Made by a program: the position numbers and the translations under genes
Assembly: GCA_040981125.1 (NCBI GenBank)
Contig: JANRMQ010000011.1
Span: forward strand, 1-64,000
Length of the DNA: 64,000 nucleotides
Direction of reading: 5' to 3'
DNA from: DASSBQ01 sp040981125
GTDB taxonomy: Bacteria; Nitrospirota; Nitrospiria; Nitrospirales; Nitrospiraceae
Part shown: piece after piece, positions 45,323 to 52,724 of the stretch
Position numbering within the stretch: position 1 is the stretch's first letter
Layout: each line of letters opens with the position of its first letter
Notes under the pieces: generated by a model
Told to the model about the DNA's origin: nothing
Database searches by the model: none
The model's input: the letters and a program-made list of their open reading frames with translations, nothing else

Positions 45323-46753
45323 TCAGTGAGAAGCTTCGAACAGCCCGAGTTGGAGTTCCTCGGCACGGGTGAAGGAAATCGGATAACGTTCGGTAAAACA
45401 GGCGGTACAGTAATGGTCAGGTTGACTCGGAGCCGCCTTCAACATGCCGTCCAGACTCAAGTAGGCCAAGCTGTCGGCCGTGATATATCTGCGGATCTCT
45501 TCCTTCCGGTGAGAAGAGGCGATCAACTCCTTCTTTGTCGGCGTATCAATGCCATAAAAGCACGGGGAAACAATCGGCGGCGAACTGATTCGCATATGGA
45601 CTTCTTTTGCGCCGGCATGCCGCAGCATTTTTACGATTTTTCGGCTCGTTGTCCCCCGCACGAGAGAATCATCGACCACCACGATACGCTTTCCCTTGAG
45701 CACCTCCGGGACGGCATTGAGTTTCACTTTTACGCCGAAGTGGCGGATAGACTGTTCCGGCTCGATAAAAGTGCGTCCGACGTAATGATTGCGGATCAGG
45801 CCGGTCTCAAACGGAATGCCCGACCCCTCCGCGTAACCTAACGCAGCCGGAACGCCGGAATCGGGAACCGGAACGACGATATCGGCCGGCACCCAGGACT
45901 CCTGCGCCAATTGCCGCCCCAGCGCCTTTCGAATCGCATACACGGCGCTGCCGCCGAAAATCCGGCTGTCGGGCCTCGAAAAATACACATACTCAAAGAC
46001 GCACATCGCCGGCTTGACCTGCGGGAAAGGTCTGTAGCTCGTGACCCCTTTGTCATCCAGCACCACCATTTCACCGGGCTCGATTTCCCGCACATAGTCG
46101 GCGCCAAGCAGATCGAAGGCACAGGTTTCCGACGCGACGAGCCAGGCATCGCGAAACCGTCCCAGGCATAGCGGCCGAAATCCATGGGGATCGCGTACGG
46201 CAATAATACCGTCGTCCGTCAGCAGAACCACCGAAAACGCGCCGCGGACCTGGCTTAATGCATCGATCACCCGCGCAAGCAATGTATCCGCCCGGGAATG
46301 CGCGATAAGATGAATAATCACTTCGGTATCCGAAGTCGATTGGAAAATCGCGCCGTACGCTTCCAATTCATTCCGCAAGACGGTGGCGTTGATCAGGTTG
46401 CCGTTGTGGGCCAGAGCGAGATTTCCAAAAGCGAAGTTGACCGTCAACGGTTGGACGTTTTTTAAATCGTTGCCCCCGGTGGTCGAATATCGGTTATGTC
46501 CGATCGCCCTATCACCGGGTAACCGACTTAACTCACGGTTGGAGAAAATATCGGCGACCAGCCCCATCCCTTTCTCCACGTGGAAATGCTCGCCGTCGCT
46601 CGACACGATGCCCGAGGCCTCTTGGCCGCGATGCTGAAGGGCGTACAGTCCGAGGTAGGTCAGATTCGAGGCTTCCTTGTGACCATAGATCCCAAAAACG
46701 GCGCACTCATCGTGAAACTTGTCGGAAGAAAGTATGGACAGCGGTGTCGGCAT
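45323..46753 (-). CDS. purF: Amidophosphoribosyltransferase
   Basis: 476 residues from ATG 46753. PurF makes phosphoribosylamine from PRPP and glutamine. The N-terminal nucleophile amidotransferase Cys is in FHDECAVFGIYG and would be exposed by removal of about 14 residues. GHNRYSTTGG and the PRPP motif RIVVVDDSLVRGTTS near 350 are clear. The four Cys of the FeS-type enzyme cannot all be assigned, though CFYGIDTPT and YCTACFTERYP are as in that type. It is the last gene of the purine run. Confidence 0.96.
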   Translation of the reverse strand: MPTPLSILSSDKFHDECAVFGIYGHKEASNLTYLGLYALQHRGQEASGIVSSDGEHFHVEKGMGLVADIFSNRELSRLPGDRAIGHNRYSTTGGNDLKNVQPLTVNFAFGNLALAHNGNLINATVLRNELEAYGAIFQSTSDTEVIIHLIAHSRADTLLARVIDALSQVRGAFSVVLLTDDGIIAVRDPHGFRPLCLGRFRDAWLVASETCAFDLLGADYVREIEPGEMVVLDDKGVTSYRPFPQVKPAMCVFEYVYFSRPDSRIFGGSAVYAIRKALGRQLAQESWVPADIVVPVPDSGVPAALGYAEGSGIPFETGLIRNHYVGRTFIEPEQSIRHFGVKVKLNAVPEVLKGKRIVVVDDSLVRGTTSRKIVKMLRHAGAKEVHMRISSPPIVSPCFYGIDTPTKKELIASSHRKEEIRRYITADSLAYLSLDGMLKAAPSQPDHYCTACFTERYPISFTRAEELQLGLFEASH

Positions 46754-46767
46754 ACTGGTCACAAGTG

Positions 46768-49023
46768 CTAATCGGAATGTGCGAGACTTCGCTCCAGCGC
46801 GAAAGCCCAATGGTCAAAGACCAAGCCAAGGTCAAGATCAATGGCGGCGCCGGCTGCCTGCAGGCGGTCCTCGACAATATCGACGACCAGACGCTCTCCT
46901 TCCACCACTCCGACCCTGATTGCCGTGACGCCCATCTCGCCTGCCGTTCGAATGACCTGGTCCACCTGATCAGATTTCACCGAGAGAATGACCCTCGATT
47001 GGCTTTCCCCAAACAAAAGAGCGTCTCTACGAAGGCGGCCGGCTTGCAATTCTACCACAGCCCCCAGTTTTGGATCAGGCCCCGATACGCAACATTCGGC
47101 CAGCGCGACCGCCAGACCACCATCCGAACAATCATGAGCCGACTGTACGAATCCATTTCGAATAAGCGCCAACGTGCAGGCCTGAACCGCTTTCTCCATA
47201 TCCAAATTGAGGAGCGGTGGCGAACCCTGTTCCCGATGATGCATGACTTTTAGATATTCCGTACCGCCAAGATCTTCCCTTGTCGCGCCCAATAGAATGA
47301 TGACGTCGCCGGCCTGCTTGAACCATTGTGTGACGGTTCGATCCACATGATCAATGAGCCCGACCATCCCGATCATCGGCGTCGGATAAATCGACAATCC
47401 ATTCGTCTCATTGTACAGGCTGACATTGCCGCTTACGACCGGCACGTTCAACGCCTCGCACGCATCCTTCATCCCTTCGACGGCCAGCACGAACTGCCAC
47501 ATGATCTCCGGCCGTTCGGGGTTGCCGAAGTTCAAGCAGTCGGTGACGCCGATCGGCTCTGCGCCGGAACAGACAAGGTTCCGCGCGCATTCGGCAATCG
47601 CAATCTTGGCGCCTTCGTACGGGTTGAGCAAACAATACCGGCTGTTGCAATCGACCGAGACGGCCAAAGCCTTGTCGGTGCCCTTGATTCGCAGCACCGC
47701 GGCGTCGGAACCGGGCCGGACAATCGTGTTCGTCCGCACCATATGGTCGTATTGTCCATATACCCAGCGTTTGCTCGCGATCGTCGGCGATTCGAGTAAC
47801 CTGAGCAACGCCTTGTTCGCATCCTTCACATCGGGTAATGCATCATAGTTCAACGCCTGCAGCATCTCCTGAAACGCCGGAGGCGCGCTGGGCCGATCGT
47901 ATCGTGGCCCATCATCCGCCAATGCCTTCGCGGGAATTTCCGCCACGATGTGGCCTTCCGTCTTGAGAACGACTTTACCCGTGTCCGTCACGCGGCCGAT
48001 GACGGCGACATCGAGATCCCATTTGCGGCAAATCCGAACGACCTCGTCCTCCCGGCCGGCTTTGGCTACCATGAGCATCCGTTCCTGCGATTCCGACAAC
48101 ATGATTTCGTACGGGGTCATGCCCGACTCCCGCAACGGCACCTTCGAGAGCTCCAATTCCACGCCGGTCCCCTCGCGCGAAGCCATTTCGCAGGAAGAAC
48201 TGGTCAGACCGGCCGCCCCCATATCCTGAATACCGACGAGCAAATCGCCGGACATCAGTTCGAGACAGGCCTCCAGCAAGAGCTTTTCGGTGAAGGGATC
48301 CCCGACCTGGACCGTCGGCCGCTTCTGTTCCGATTCATCATCGAAGGAATCCGACGCCATCGTGGCGCCGTGAATGCCGTCCCTGCCGGTCTTCGAGCCG
48401 ACGTAGATAACCGGATTGCCGACACCGGCCGCTTTGCCGCGGAAGATTTTGTCCTTGCGCGCAATCCCGAGGCAGAAGACATTGACGAGAGGATTCTGCG
48501 AGTAAATATCGTTGAAGACAATCTCGCCGCCGACGGTCGGCACGCCCATGCAGTTGCCGTACCCCCCTATGCCGGCCACAACGCCTCGAAGCAAGTGGCG
48601 ATTTTTTGCCGATTCCAATCCGCCGAACCGCAGCGAATTCAATAATGCAATCGGCCTCGCCCCCATCGTAAAGATGTCGCGCAGGATTCCTCCGACGCCG
48701 GTCGCCGCCCCTTGGTAGGGCTCAATGAACGACGGATGATTATGGGATTCCATCTTGAATACGGCGCATAATCCGTCGCCGATATCGACCGCCCCCGCGT
48801 TTTCTCCCGGCCCTTGCACCACCCGAGGACCCGTCGTAGGCAATTTCTTGAGATGGATGCGCGAGCTCTTGTACGAGCAATGCTCCGACCACATGACGGA
48901 AAACATGCCTAACTCGGTGAGATTCGGCTCGCGTCCCAGAATCTCCACGATCTTCTTATACTCCTCGTCGGTCAGATTATGCTGGGCAAGGAGGTCTTTG
49001 ACAGGCGATTGCTGAGGCGTCAT
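46768..49023 (-). CDS. purL: Phosphoribosylformylglycinamidine synthase, subunit PurL (small type)
   Basis: About 751 residues from ATG 49023 (AAAGG four bases upstream); a TTG at 49044 is the frame limit. It makes FGAM from FGAR with PurS and PurQ. Signatures include GLTDEEYK, SEHCSYKSS, KMESHNHPS, GVGGILRDIF and AIVGMVGLIDH in the second half. The length is typical for the three-subunit system, agreeing with separate purS and purQ upstream. It is separated from purQ by 686 bases holding decayed genes and a repeat element, unlike the compact arrangement elsewhere. Confidence 0.96.
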   Translation of the reverse strand: MTPQQSPVKDLLAQHNLTDEEYKKIVEILGREPNLTELGMFSVMWSEHCSYKSSRIHLKKLPTTGPRVVQGPGENAGAVDIGDGLCAVFKMESHNHPSFIEPYQGAATGVGGILRDIFTMGARPIALLNSLRFGGLESAKNRHLLRGVVAGIGGYGNCMGVPTVGGEIVFNDIYSQNPLVNVFCLGIARKDKIFRGKAAGVGNPVIYVGSKTGRDGIHGATMASDSFDDESEQKRPTVQVGDPFTEKLLLEACLELMSGDLLVGIQDMGAAGLTSSSCEMASREGTGVELELSKVPLRESGMTPYEIMLSESQERMLMVAKAGREDEVVRICRKWDLDVAVIGRVTDTGKVVLKTEGHIVAEIPAKALADDGPRYDRPSAPPAFQEMLQALNYDALPDVKDANKALLRLLESPTIASKRWVYGQYDHMVRTNTIVRPGSDAAVLRIKGTDKALAVSVDCNSRYCLLNPYEGAKIAIAECARNLVCSGAEPIGVTDCLNFGNPERPEIMWQFVLAVEGMKDACEALNVPVVSGNVSLYNETNGLSIYPTPMIGMVGLIDHVDRTVTQWFKQAGDVIILLGATREDLGGTEYLKVMHHREQGSPPLLNLDMEKAVQACTLALIRNGFVQSAHDCSDGGLAVALAECCVSGPDPKLGAVVELQAGRLRRDALLFGESQSRVILSVKSDQVDQVIRTAGEMGVTAIRVGVVEGERLVVDIVEDRLQAAGAAIDLDLGLVFDHWAFALERSLAHSD

Positions 49024-49108
49024 CGTACCTTTCGCACTTCCCAAGGAATAATGTGTCCCAACTTCAACAGATTAAACAGACTTTCGTTTGCCGGCATTGA
49101 AGCAGATT

Positions 49109-49361
49109 TCAACTCTTTGCTGAACAGAGAAATTGTGACGGACTCGTCAAACTGATGACTTTAGCGCGGTAGCCACAAGAACATCCGCGAATTCAGTGCC
49201 TTGAGTCAGGAAAACAATGTTCTCTCTGACGAGAGGTTCCCGAATTTCAGATCTTTTATCCGGCGTTGACCAAGAATACTGATGCGTTCCACATCATATC
49301 CCGACGATTGAAGCCGATAATAGAGCGGCAGCGGAAAATTTTCATCCAAAAGGATCCTCAA
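49109..49361 (-). pseudogene. Decayed PIN-like (DUF5615) toxin-type gene
   Basis: Read on the minus strand from TTG 49361, the first frame gives LRILLDENFPLPLYYRL, then SGYDVERISILGQRR, the classic start of DUF5615 PIN-like proteins with the acidic metal-binding DEN. After that the matching sense continues in a second frame (EIREPLVRENIVFLTQGTEFADVLV) and then in a third (YRAKVISLTSPSQ, TGA 49109-49111). Two frameshifts are thus needed to follow the family. The TTG overlaps the stop of the upstream remnant, as usual in such pairs. Confidence 0.65.
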
Positions 49362-49424
49362 GAGGCCTGCTCAACGGCGGGCGGCACATGTTCAGTGACA
49401 TGCGCCGCATAGCGAAGCGCTGGT
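49358..49424 (-). pseudogene. C-terminal remnant of a DUF433-type antitoxin
   Basis: Directly upstream of the PIN-like remnant a short frame ends ALRYAAHVTEHVPPAVEQAS with TGA overlapping the TTG start (TTGA). DUF433 proteins, the usual partner upstream of DUF5615, end with a similar helix (xxLRYAAxxxxH). The rest of the gene is not recognisable upstream. The assignment rests on the partner and this ending. Confidence 0.45.
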
Positions 49425-49510
49425 GCGAGACATGATCCGGCACGACATTGCCGAGAGCGGTCCTCCCACCACTCTATCTCACTTCACTCGCAGCCCAAAG
49501 ACTCTCTCAG

Positions 49511-49712
49511 TGACGGCCAAGTCCTGCTAGCGCAATCACACGGAGGCTCGGGCACCGCACTTGGGAACAACTGCGATCCGTGTCAGCGGACGGCGAGCAC
49601 TGTTCGAAGTTCCATTTAGCAAAGCTGAAATGGAACAAGTTGCGCAGCCGAGTAGTTGCGAGGCTTAGTGCGGTCGAGACGAAGTGTTGAGCAGAGCAGG
49701 ACTTGGCCGTCA
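49511..49712. repeat. Structured repeat element, family A, copy 2
   Basis: Perfect 18-base outer arms TGACGGCCAAGTCCTGCT (49511-49528) and AGCAGGACTTGGCCGTCA (49695-49712). An inner stem pairs CTCG and ACCGCACT (49547-49550, 49554-49561) with AGTGCGGT and CGAG (49667-49678). Hairpins are TCCG/CGGA (49577-49590) and GTTCCATTT/AAATGGAAC (49609-49636). On the minus strand the right arm begins with the purQ stop codon TGA (49712-49710). Confidence 0.82.
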
Positions 49713-50432
49713 TCGTCCCACCATCTTGGGCTGCAGCTTGGCCTTTTTCAGCGTCTCCAACATCGAGAGCAGAATCAGCCGGCCGTCGCCATTGCCCAAC
49801 ATCTGCTCCGCGTTCCGCTCCGGGTGCGGCATCATCCCGAATACATTGCCCTGCGCATTGATGATTCCGGCTATATTATCCAGCGAGCCGTTCGGATTCG
49901 CCTCCGGCGTCACCCTGCCGTCCGCCGTACAGTAGCGCAACACCACCTGGGCATTCGCCTTGAGCCCGGCCACCGTCACCGGGTCGGTATAGTAGTTGCC
50001 GTCTGCATGGGCAATTGGGATCTTCAATACCTGACCGGATTCGCAGCGGTTCGTAAAACTCGTCGCCGCATTCTCAACCTTGATGTATGCATCCTTGCAA
50101 ATGAAATTGAGCGAGGCGTTCCGTAGCATGGCGCCGGGCAATAGGCCCGCTTCGAGCAAAATCTGAAATCCATTGCAAATCCCGAGGACCAGACCGCCCT
50201 TCCTCGCGAAATCCTGCACCAACCCCATGACCGGCGAAAACCTGGCGATCGCCCCGGTGCGGAGATAATCGCCATAGGAGAATCCCCCTGGCAACACCAT
50301 CGCATCCAGGCCGGACAATGACGTGTTCTTATGCCAAATCATCTCGACTGATTGCCCGAGCACCTCCTTGAAGACGTACTCGCAATCGTGGTCGCAGTTA
50401 CTGCCGGGGAAAACGACAACGCCAATTTTCAT
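49710..50432 (-). CDS. purQ: Phosphoribosylformylglycinamidine synthase, glutaminase subunit PurQ
   Basis: A 240-residue class I amidotransferase that supplies ammonia to PurL. The opening KIGVVVFPGSNCDHD, nucleophile elbow LGICNGFQIL (Cys about 90) and the His/Glu pair in HPERNAEQMLG near 213 are present. It lies downstream of purS by 63 bases; the stop codon is the first three bases of the repeat arm at 49712. Confidence 0.96.
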   Translation of the reverse strand: MKIGVVVFPGSNCDHDCEYVFKEVLGQSVEMIWHKNTSLSGLDAMVLPGGFSYGDYLRTGAIARFSPVMGLVQDFARKGGLVLGICNGFQILLEAGLLPGAMLRNASLNFICKDAYIKVENAATSFTNRCESGQVLKIPIAHADGNYYTDPVTVAGLKANAQVVLRYCTADGRVTPEANPNGSLDNIAGIINAQGNVFGMMPHPERNAEQMLGNGDGRLILLSMLETLKKAKLQPKMVGR

Positions 50433-50439
50433 AGTTCAA

Positions 50440-50495
50440 AGAGCTGACAACACAGAACCGCTCCATCCAGCGATCGGCTATCGGCCATCAGCTTC
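50440..50495. repeat. Heptad-like repeats in the purS-purQ gap
   Basis: The 63-base gap contains CGATCGG CTATCGG CCATCAG CTTCCTA in 7-base phase (about 50471-50498, running into the purS stop). Same style as at 16501 and 54062, with different unit sequence. Confidence 0.45.
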
Positions 50496-50735
50496 CTATC
50501 CCAGTTCGTACCGGTATTCTTCGATGATCGTATTGGCCAGCAATCTTTCGCACATGGATTTGAGCGCTTGCTCGGCCTTCCCCTTGTCGCATTCGTTCAG
50601 GTCCAGTTCCATGTACTTACCGACCCGGACATTTGCCGTATTCTTGAATCCCAGCGAGTCCAACGCATGCTCGATCGCCTTCCCCTGGGGATCGAGGATG
50701 CCCTGCTTCAAGGTCACATGAATTTTTGCTTTCAA
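50496..50735 (-). CDS. purS: Phosphoribosylformylglycinamidine synthase subunit PurS
   Basis: 79 residues from a TTG at 50735, with AGGAG eight bases upstream; the longer frame to 50942 is a shadow of the overlapping gene. The protein (KAKIHVTLKQGILDPQGKAIEHALDSLGF...VRVGKYMELDL) is typical PurS, the small subunit that bridges PurL and PurQ. The TTG overlaps the stop of the upstream membrane protein gene (TTGA), so it is translationally coupled. Confidence 0.92.
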   Translation of the reverse strand: MKAKIHVTLKQGILDPQGKAIEHALDSLGFKNTANVRVGKYMELDLNECDKGKAEQALKSMCERLLANTIIEEYRYELG

Positions 50736-50959
50736 GGCTTGGACTCCTGTTGTGACGGCTTGTTGTTTAACGCATTGACATATTTTCTGATCCACAGAAT
50801 GACTCCGACGGTCACCAGGCCGCCGACCGACAAGGCAACAAAAGCCCACCGCCAGGGCGAATCGGTCAGATGGTACGCCATGAGGCCGACGGCCCCGGCC
50901 CAGACCAGAATCGCCGCAATGAGCCCGTAGTTCATGAAGCACTCAAGAAACCGAGTCAT
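50732..50959 (-). CDS. Small membrane protein embedded in the purine run
   Basis: 75 residues with two membrane helices (about 10-28, GLIAAILVWAGAVGLMAYHL; 38-57, WAFVALSVGGLVTVGVILWI) and a basic C-terminal tail. The ATG at 50959 has GAGG 13 bases upstream; ATG 50935 is an alternative. Its stop overlaps the purS TTG by four bases. No family recognised and no link to purine synthesis is known. Confidence 0.7.
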   Translation of the reverse strand: MTRFLECFMNYGLIAAILVWAGAVGLMAYHLTDSPWRWAFVALSVGGLVTVGVILWIRKYVNALNNKPSQQESKP

Positions 50960-51018
50960 GGGCCAGCTTGCCTCTGAATTCCTCTATTTTCGTTCCACTC
51001 AGATATCGGCTAGAAATT

Positions 51019-51218
51019 GGTCCGAGCCTCTACTGCGCAATGCGCGACGGCCCGGGCACCGCACTTGCCGAGCAGATGCGTTCCACCGAGGTGGACGACG
51101 AGGACTGTCCGAAGTTCCGTTCGAGCATTGCTCGGGACGGAACAAGTTCCGCAGTCGAGCCAGATGCGAGGCATAGCACGGTCGGGTCCGTCGCGCCTGA
51201 GCAAGAGAGGCTCGGACC
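51019..51218. repeat. Structured repeat element, family A, copy 1
   Basis: Perfect 13-base outer arms GGTCCGAGCCTCT (51019-51031) and AGAGGCTCGGACC (51206-51218); second arms GCGCGACGG (51042-51050) and CCGTCGCGC (51188-51196); inner pair CCCG/CGGG; hairpins CCACC/GGTGG (51083-51094) and GTTCCG/CGGAAC (51114-51143). Shares core segments with copies 2 and 3 but its arms differ in sequence. Its right arm ends three bases before the purC stop codon. Confidence 0.82.
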
Positions 51219-51221
51219 ATT

Positions 51222-51926
51222 TCATCCACACACCCTCTTCAACACCTCCTGATACGCCTCCTCAATCTTTCCCAAATCCTTTCTGAATCGATCCTTGTCC
51301 ATCGATTCCCCGGTGCCCATATCCCAGAATCGACAGGTATCGGGAGAAATTTCGTCCGCCAGAATCAGAGCATCATGATGCAGGCCGAACTCCAACTTGA
51401 AATCCACCAATTTCATCCGGCGTTCGCGAAAAAACGGCAGCAGCAAGCCGTTCACTTTCAACGCCAGCTCCTTGATCTGCCGGACCACCGGCGGGACAGT
51501 CAGGTTCAACAAGCGCACATGCTCCTCGGTGATCAACGGATCGCCGAGCGCGTCGTTCTTGTAGTAGAACTCCACGATCGCCGGCTCGATCGGTACTCCC
51601 TCTTGTAGCCCTAACCGCTTGGCCAGACTACCCGCGACGACATTGCGGACGACAACCTCGATCGGCACGATGTCCACCTTCTTGGTCAGCATCTCACGAT
51701 CGCTCAGCCGTTTAATGAAATGCGTCGGAATTCCTCCCTGCTCCAAGAGCCGAAACAGCCGCTCCGAGACCTTGTTATTGATGACGCCCTTGTCCGCGAT
51801 GGTGCCGCGCTTTTGCGCATTGAAGGCGGTCGCGTCATCCTTGAAATACTGAACCACTTGATCGGGTTCGGCCGTCTCAAAAATCTTCTTGGCTTTGCCT
51901 TCGTAGAGTTGTGTCCCGATCGCCAT
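51222..51926 (-). CDS. purC: Phosphoribosylaminoimidazole-succinocarboxamide synthase
   Basis: A 234-residue SAICAR synthetase. The opening QLYEGKAKKIFET, the central VRNVVAGSLAKRLGLQEG and VDFKLEFG...LADEISPDTCRFWD are diagnostic. It joins aspartate to CAIR. It is three bases downstream of cld, so the two are probably on one mRNA. Confidence 0.96.
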   Translation of the reverse strand: MAIGTQLYEGKAKKIFETAEPDQVVQYFKDDATAFNAQKRGTIADKGVINNKVSERLFRLLEQGGIPTHFIKRLSDREMLTKKVDIVPIEVVVRNVVAGSLAKRLGLQEGVPIEPAIVEFYYKNDALGDPLITEEHVRLLNLTVPPVVRQIKELALKVNGLLLPFFRERRMKLVDFKLEFGLHHDALILADEISPDTCRFWDMGTGESMDKDRFRKDLGKIEEAYQEVLKRVCG

Positions 51927-51929
51927 GCG

Positions 51930-52724
51930 TCACCGTCCCACTATCTCGGCCAATTCGTCCCAGGACCTCTTCGTCCCGACCAGCGTCGGATGCCCGAATC
52001 GCCGATTGTGTTTGTTTTCCTTGACCTGTTCCAAGGCCAGGATGAGCTGATGGAAGTCTTCCATCTTGGCCGTTTCAAAATAGGTGATAAAGTCCACATC
52101 ATCCAGCCCGCTCGAGTGATAGAGCTTGCGCTTCACGGTTTTCAAATACGGCAGCGCGGCCCCCGTATGTTCCAACATGAGCGCCGTGCGCTTCTCTTGA
52201 TCCAACGCCCACCATTCGGCATCCTTCCTGATCGGGATCACGATCGCATAGGGAGTCGATCCCGGATCATCCGGCGGCGCTTTCAAATCATTCTTGGTTT
52301 GATCCGGAAAACCCGGCACGTAATTGGCCTTCTTGGTGAGCCCGTTTAAAAGTATCGAAACGCGGACATGCTTTCCGAACGATGTCGCGAGCAGATCGAC
52401 GATGAGGCTCTGAATGTCCCGCAACTCGCGTCCATGCACACGAATCATGACATCGGCGTGATCAGATAGGCCTCTCAAAAGATACGCGTCGATGGCGAGC
52501 TTCTCGCCATGCCGAGCCAGCACCGACTTGGCTTCCGCAAGAGCCGCTTGCTTGGCGGCCGGCTCAAGGTTCCACCAATCATGATCCGCTCGAAACGCCG
52601 CGAACGTGGCAAAGATGCCGGGTTCCGACAGTAATTGATCCCGCTCCCCCGCGTTCGAAGGAGAGACCCACAGCAGACCGAACAACAACATCAGCATGCC
52701 GATGGCCCGCATCCGGTTGGTCAT
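51930..52724 (-). CDS. cld: Chlorite dismutase (haem b), periplasmic
   Basis: 264 residues with a signal peptide (MTNRMRAIGMLMLLFGLLWV, cleaved near residue 25-26). The Cld fold signature is LKTVKRKLYHSSG followed by DVDFITYFET. His186 in LMLEHTGAA and Arg199 in VKRKL are 13 apart and become 160 and 173 in the mature protein, matching the proximal His and distal Arg reported for the Nitrospira enzyme. It converts chlorite to chloride and O2. Its ATG overlaps the purB stop by four bases (ATGA) and purC follows, so it is part of the purine run. It is the key marker for the lineage. Confidence 0.95.
   Translation of the reverse strand: MTNRMRAIGMLMLLFGLLWVSPSNAGERDQLLSEPGIFATFAAFRADHDWWNLEPAAKQAALAEAKSVLARHGEKLAIDAYLLRGLSDHADVMIRVHGRELRDIQSLIVDLLATSFGKHVRVSILLNGLTKKANYVPGFPDQTKNDLKAPPDDPGSTPYAIVIPIRKDAEWWALDQEKRTALMLEHTGAALPYLKTVKRKLYHSSGLDDVDFITYFETAKMEDFHQLILALEQVKENKHNRRFGHPTLVGTKRSWDELAEIVGR

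Noticed and set aside
49511..49712. Classical MITE or insertion-sequence end
   Set aside because: The outer arms of the three copies differ in sequence and no target duplication could be identified, so standard MITE is not the best description.
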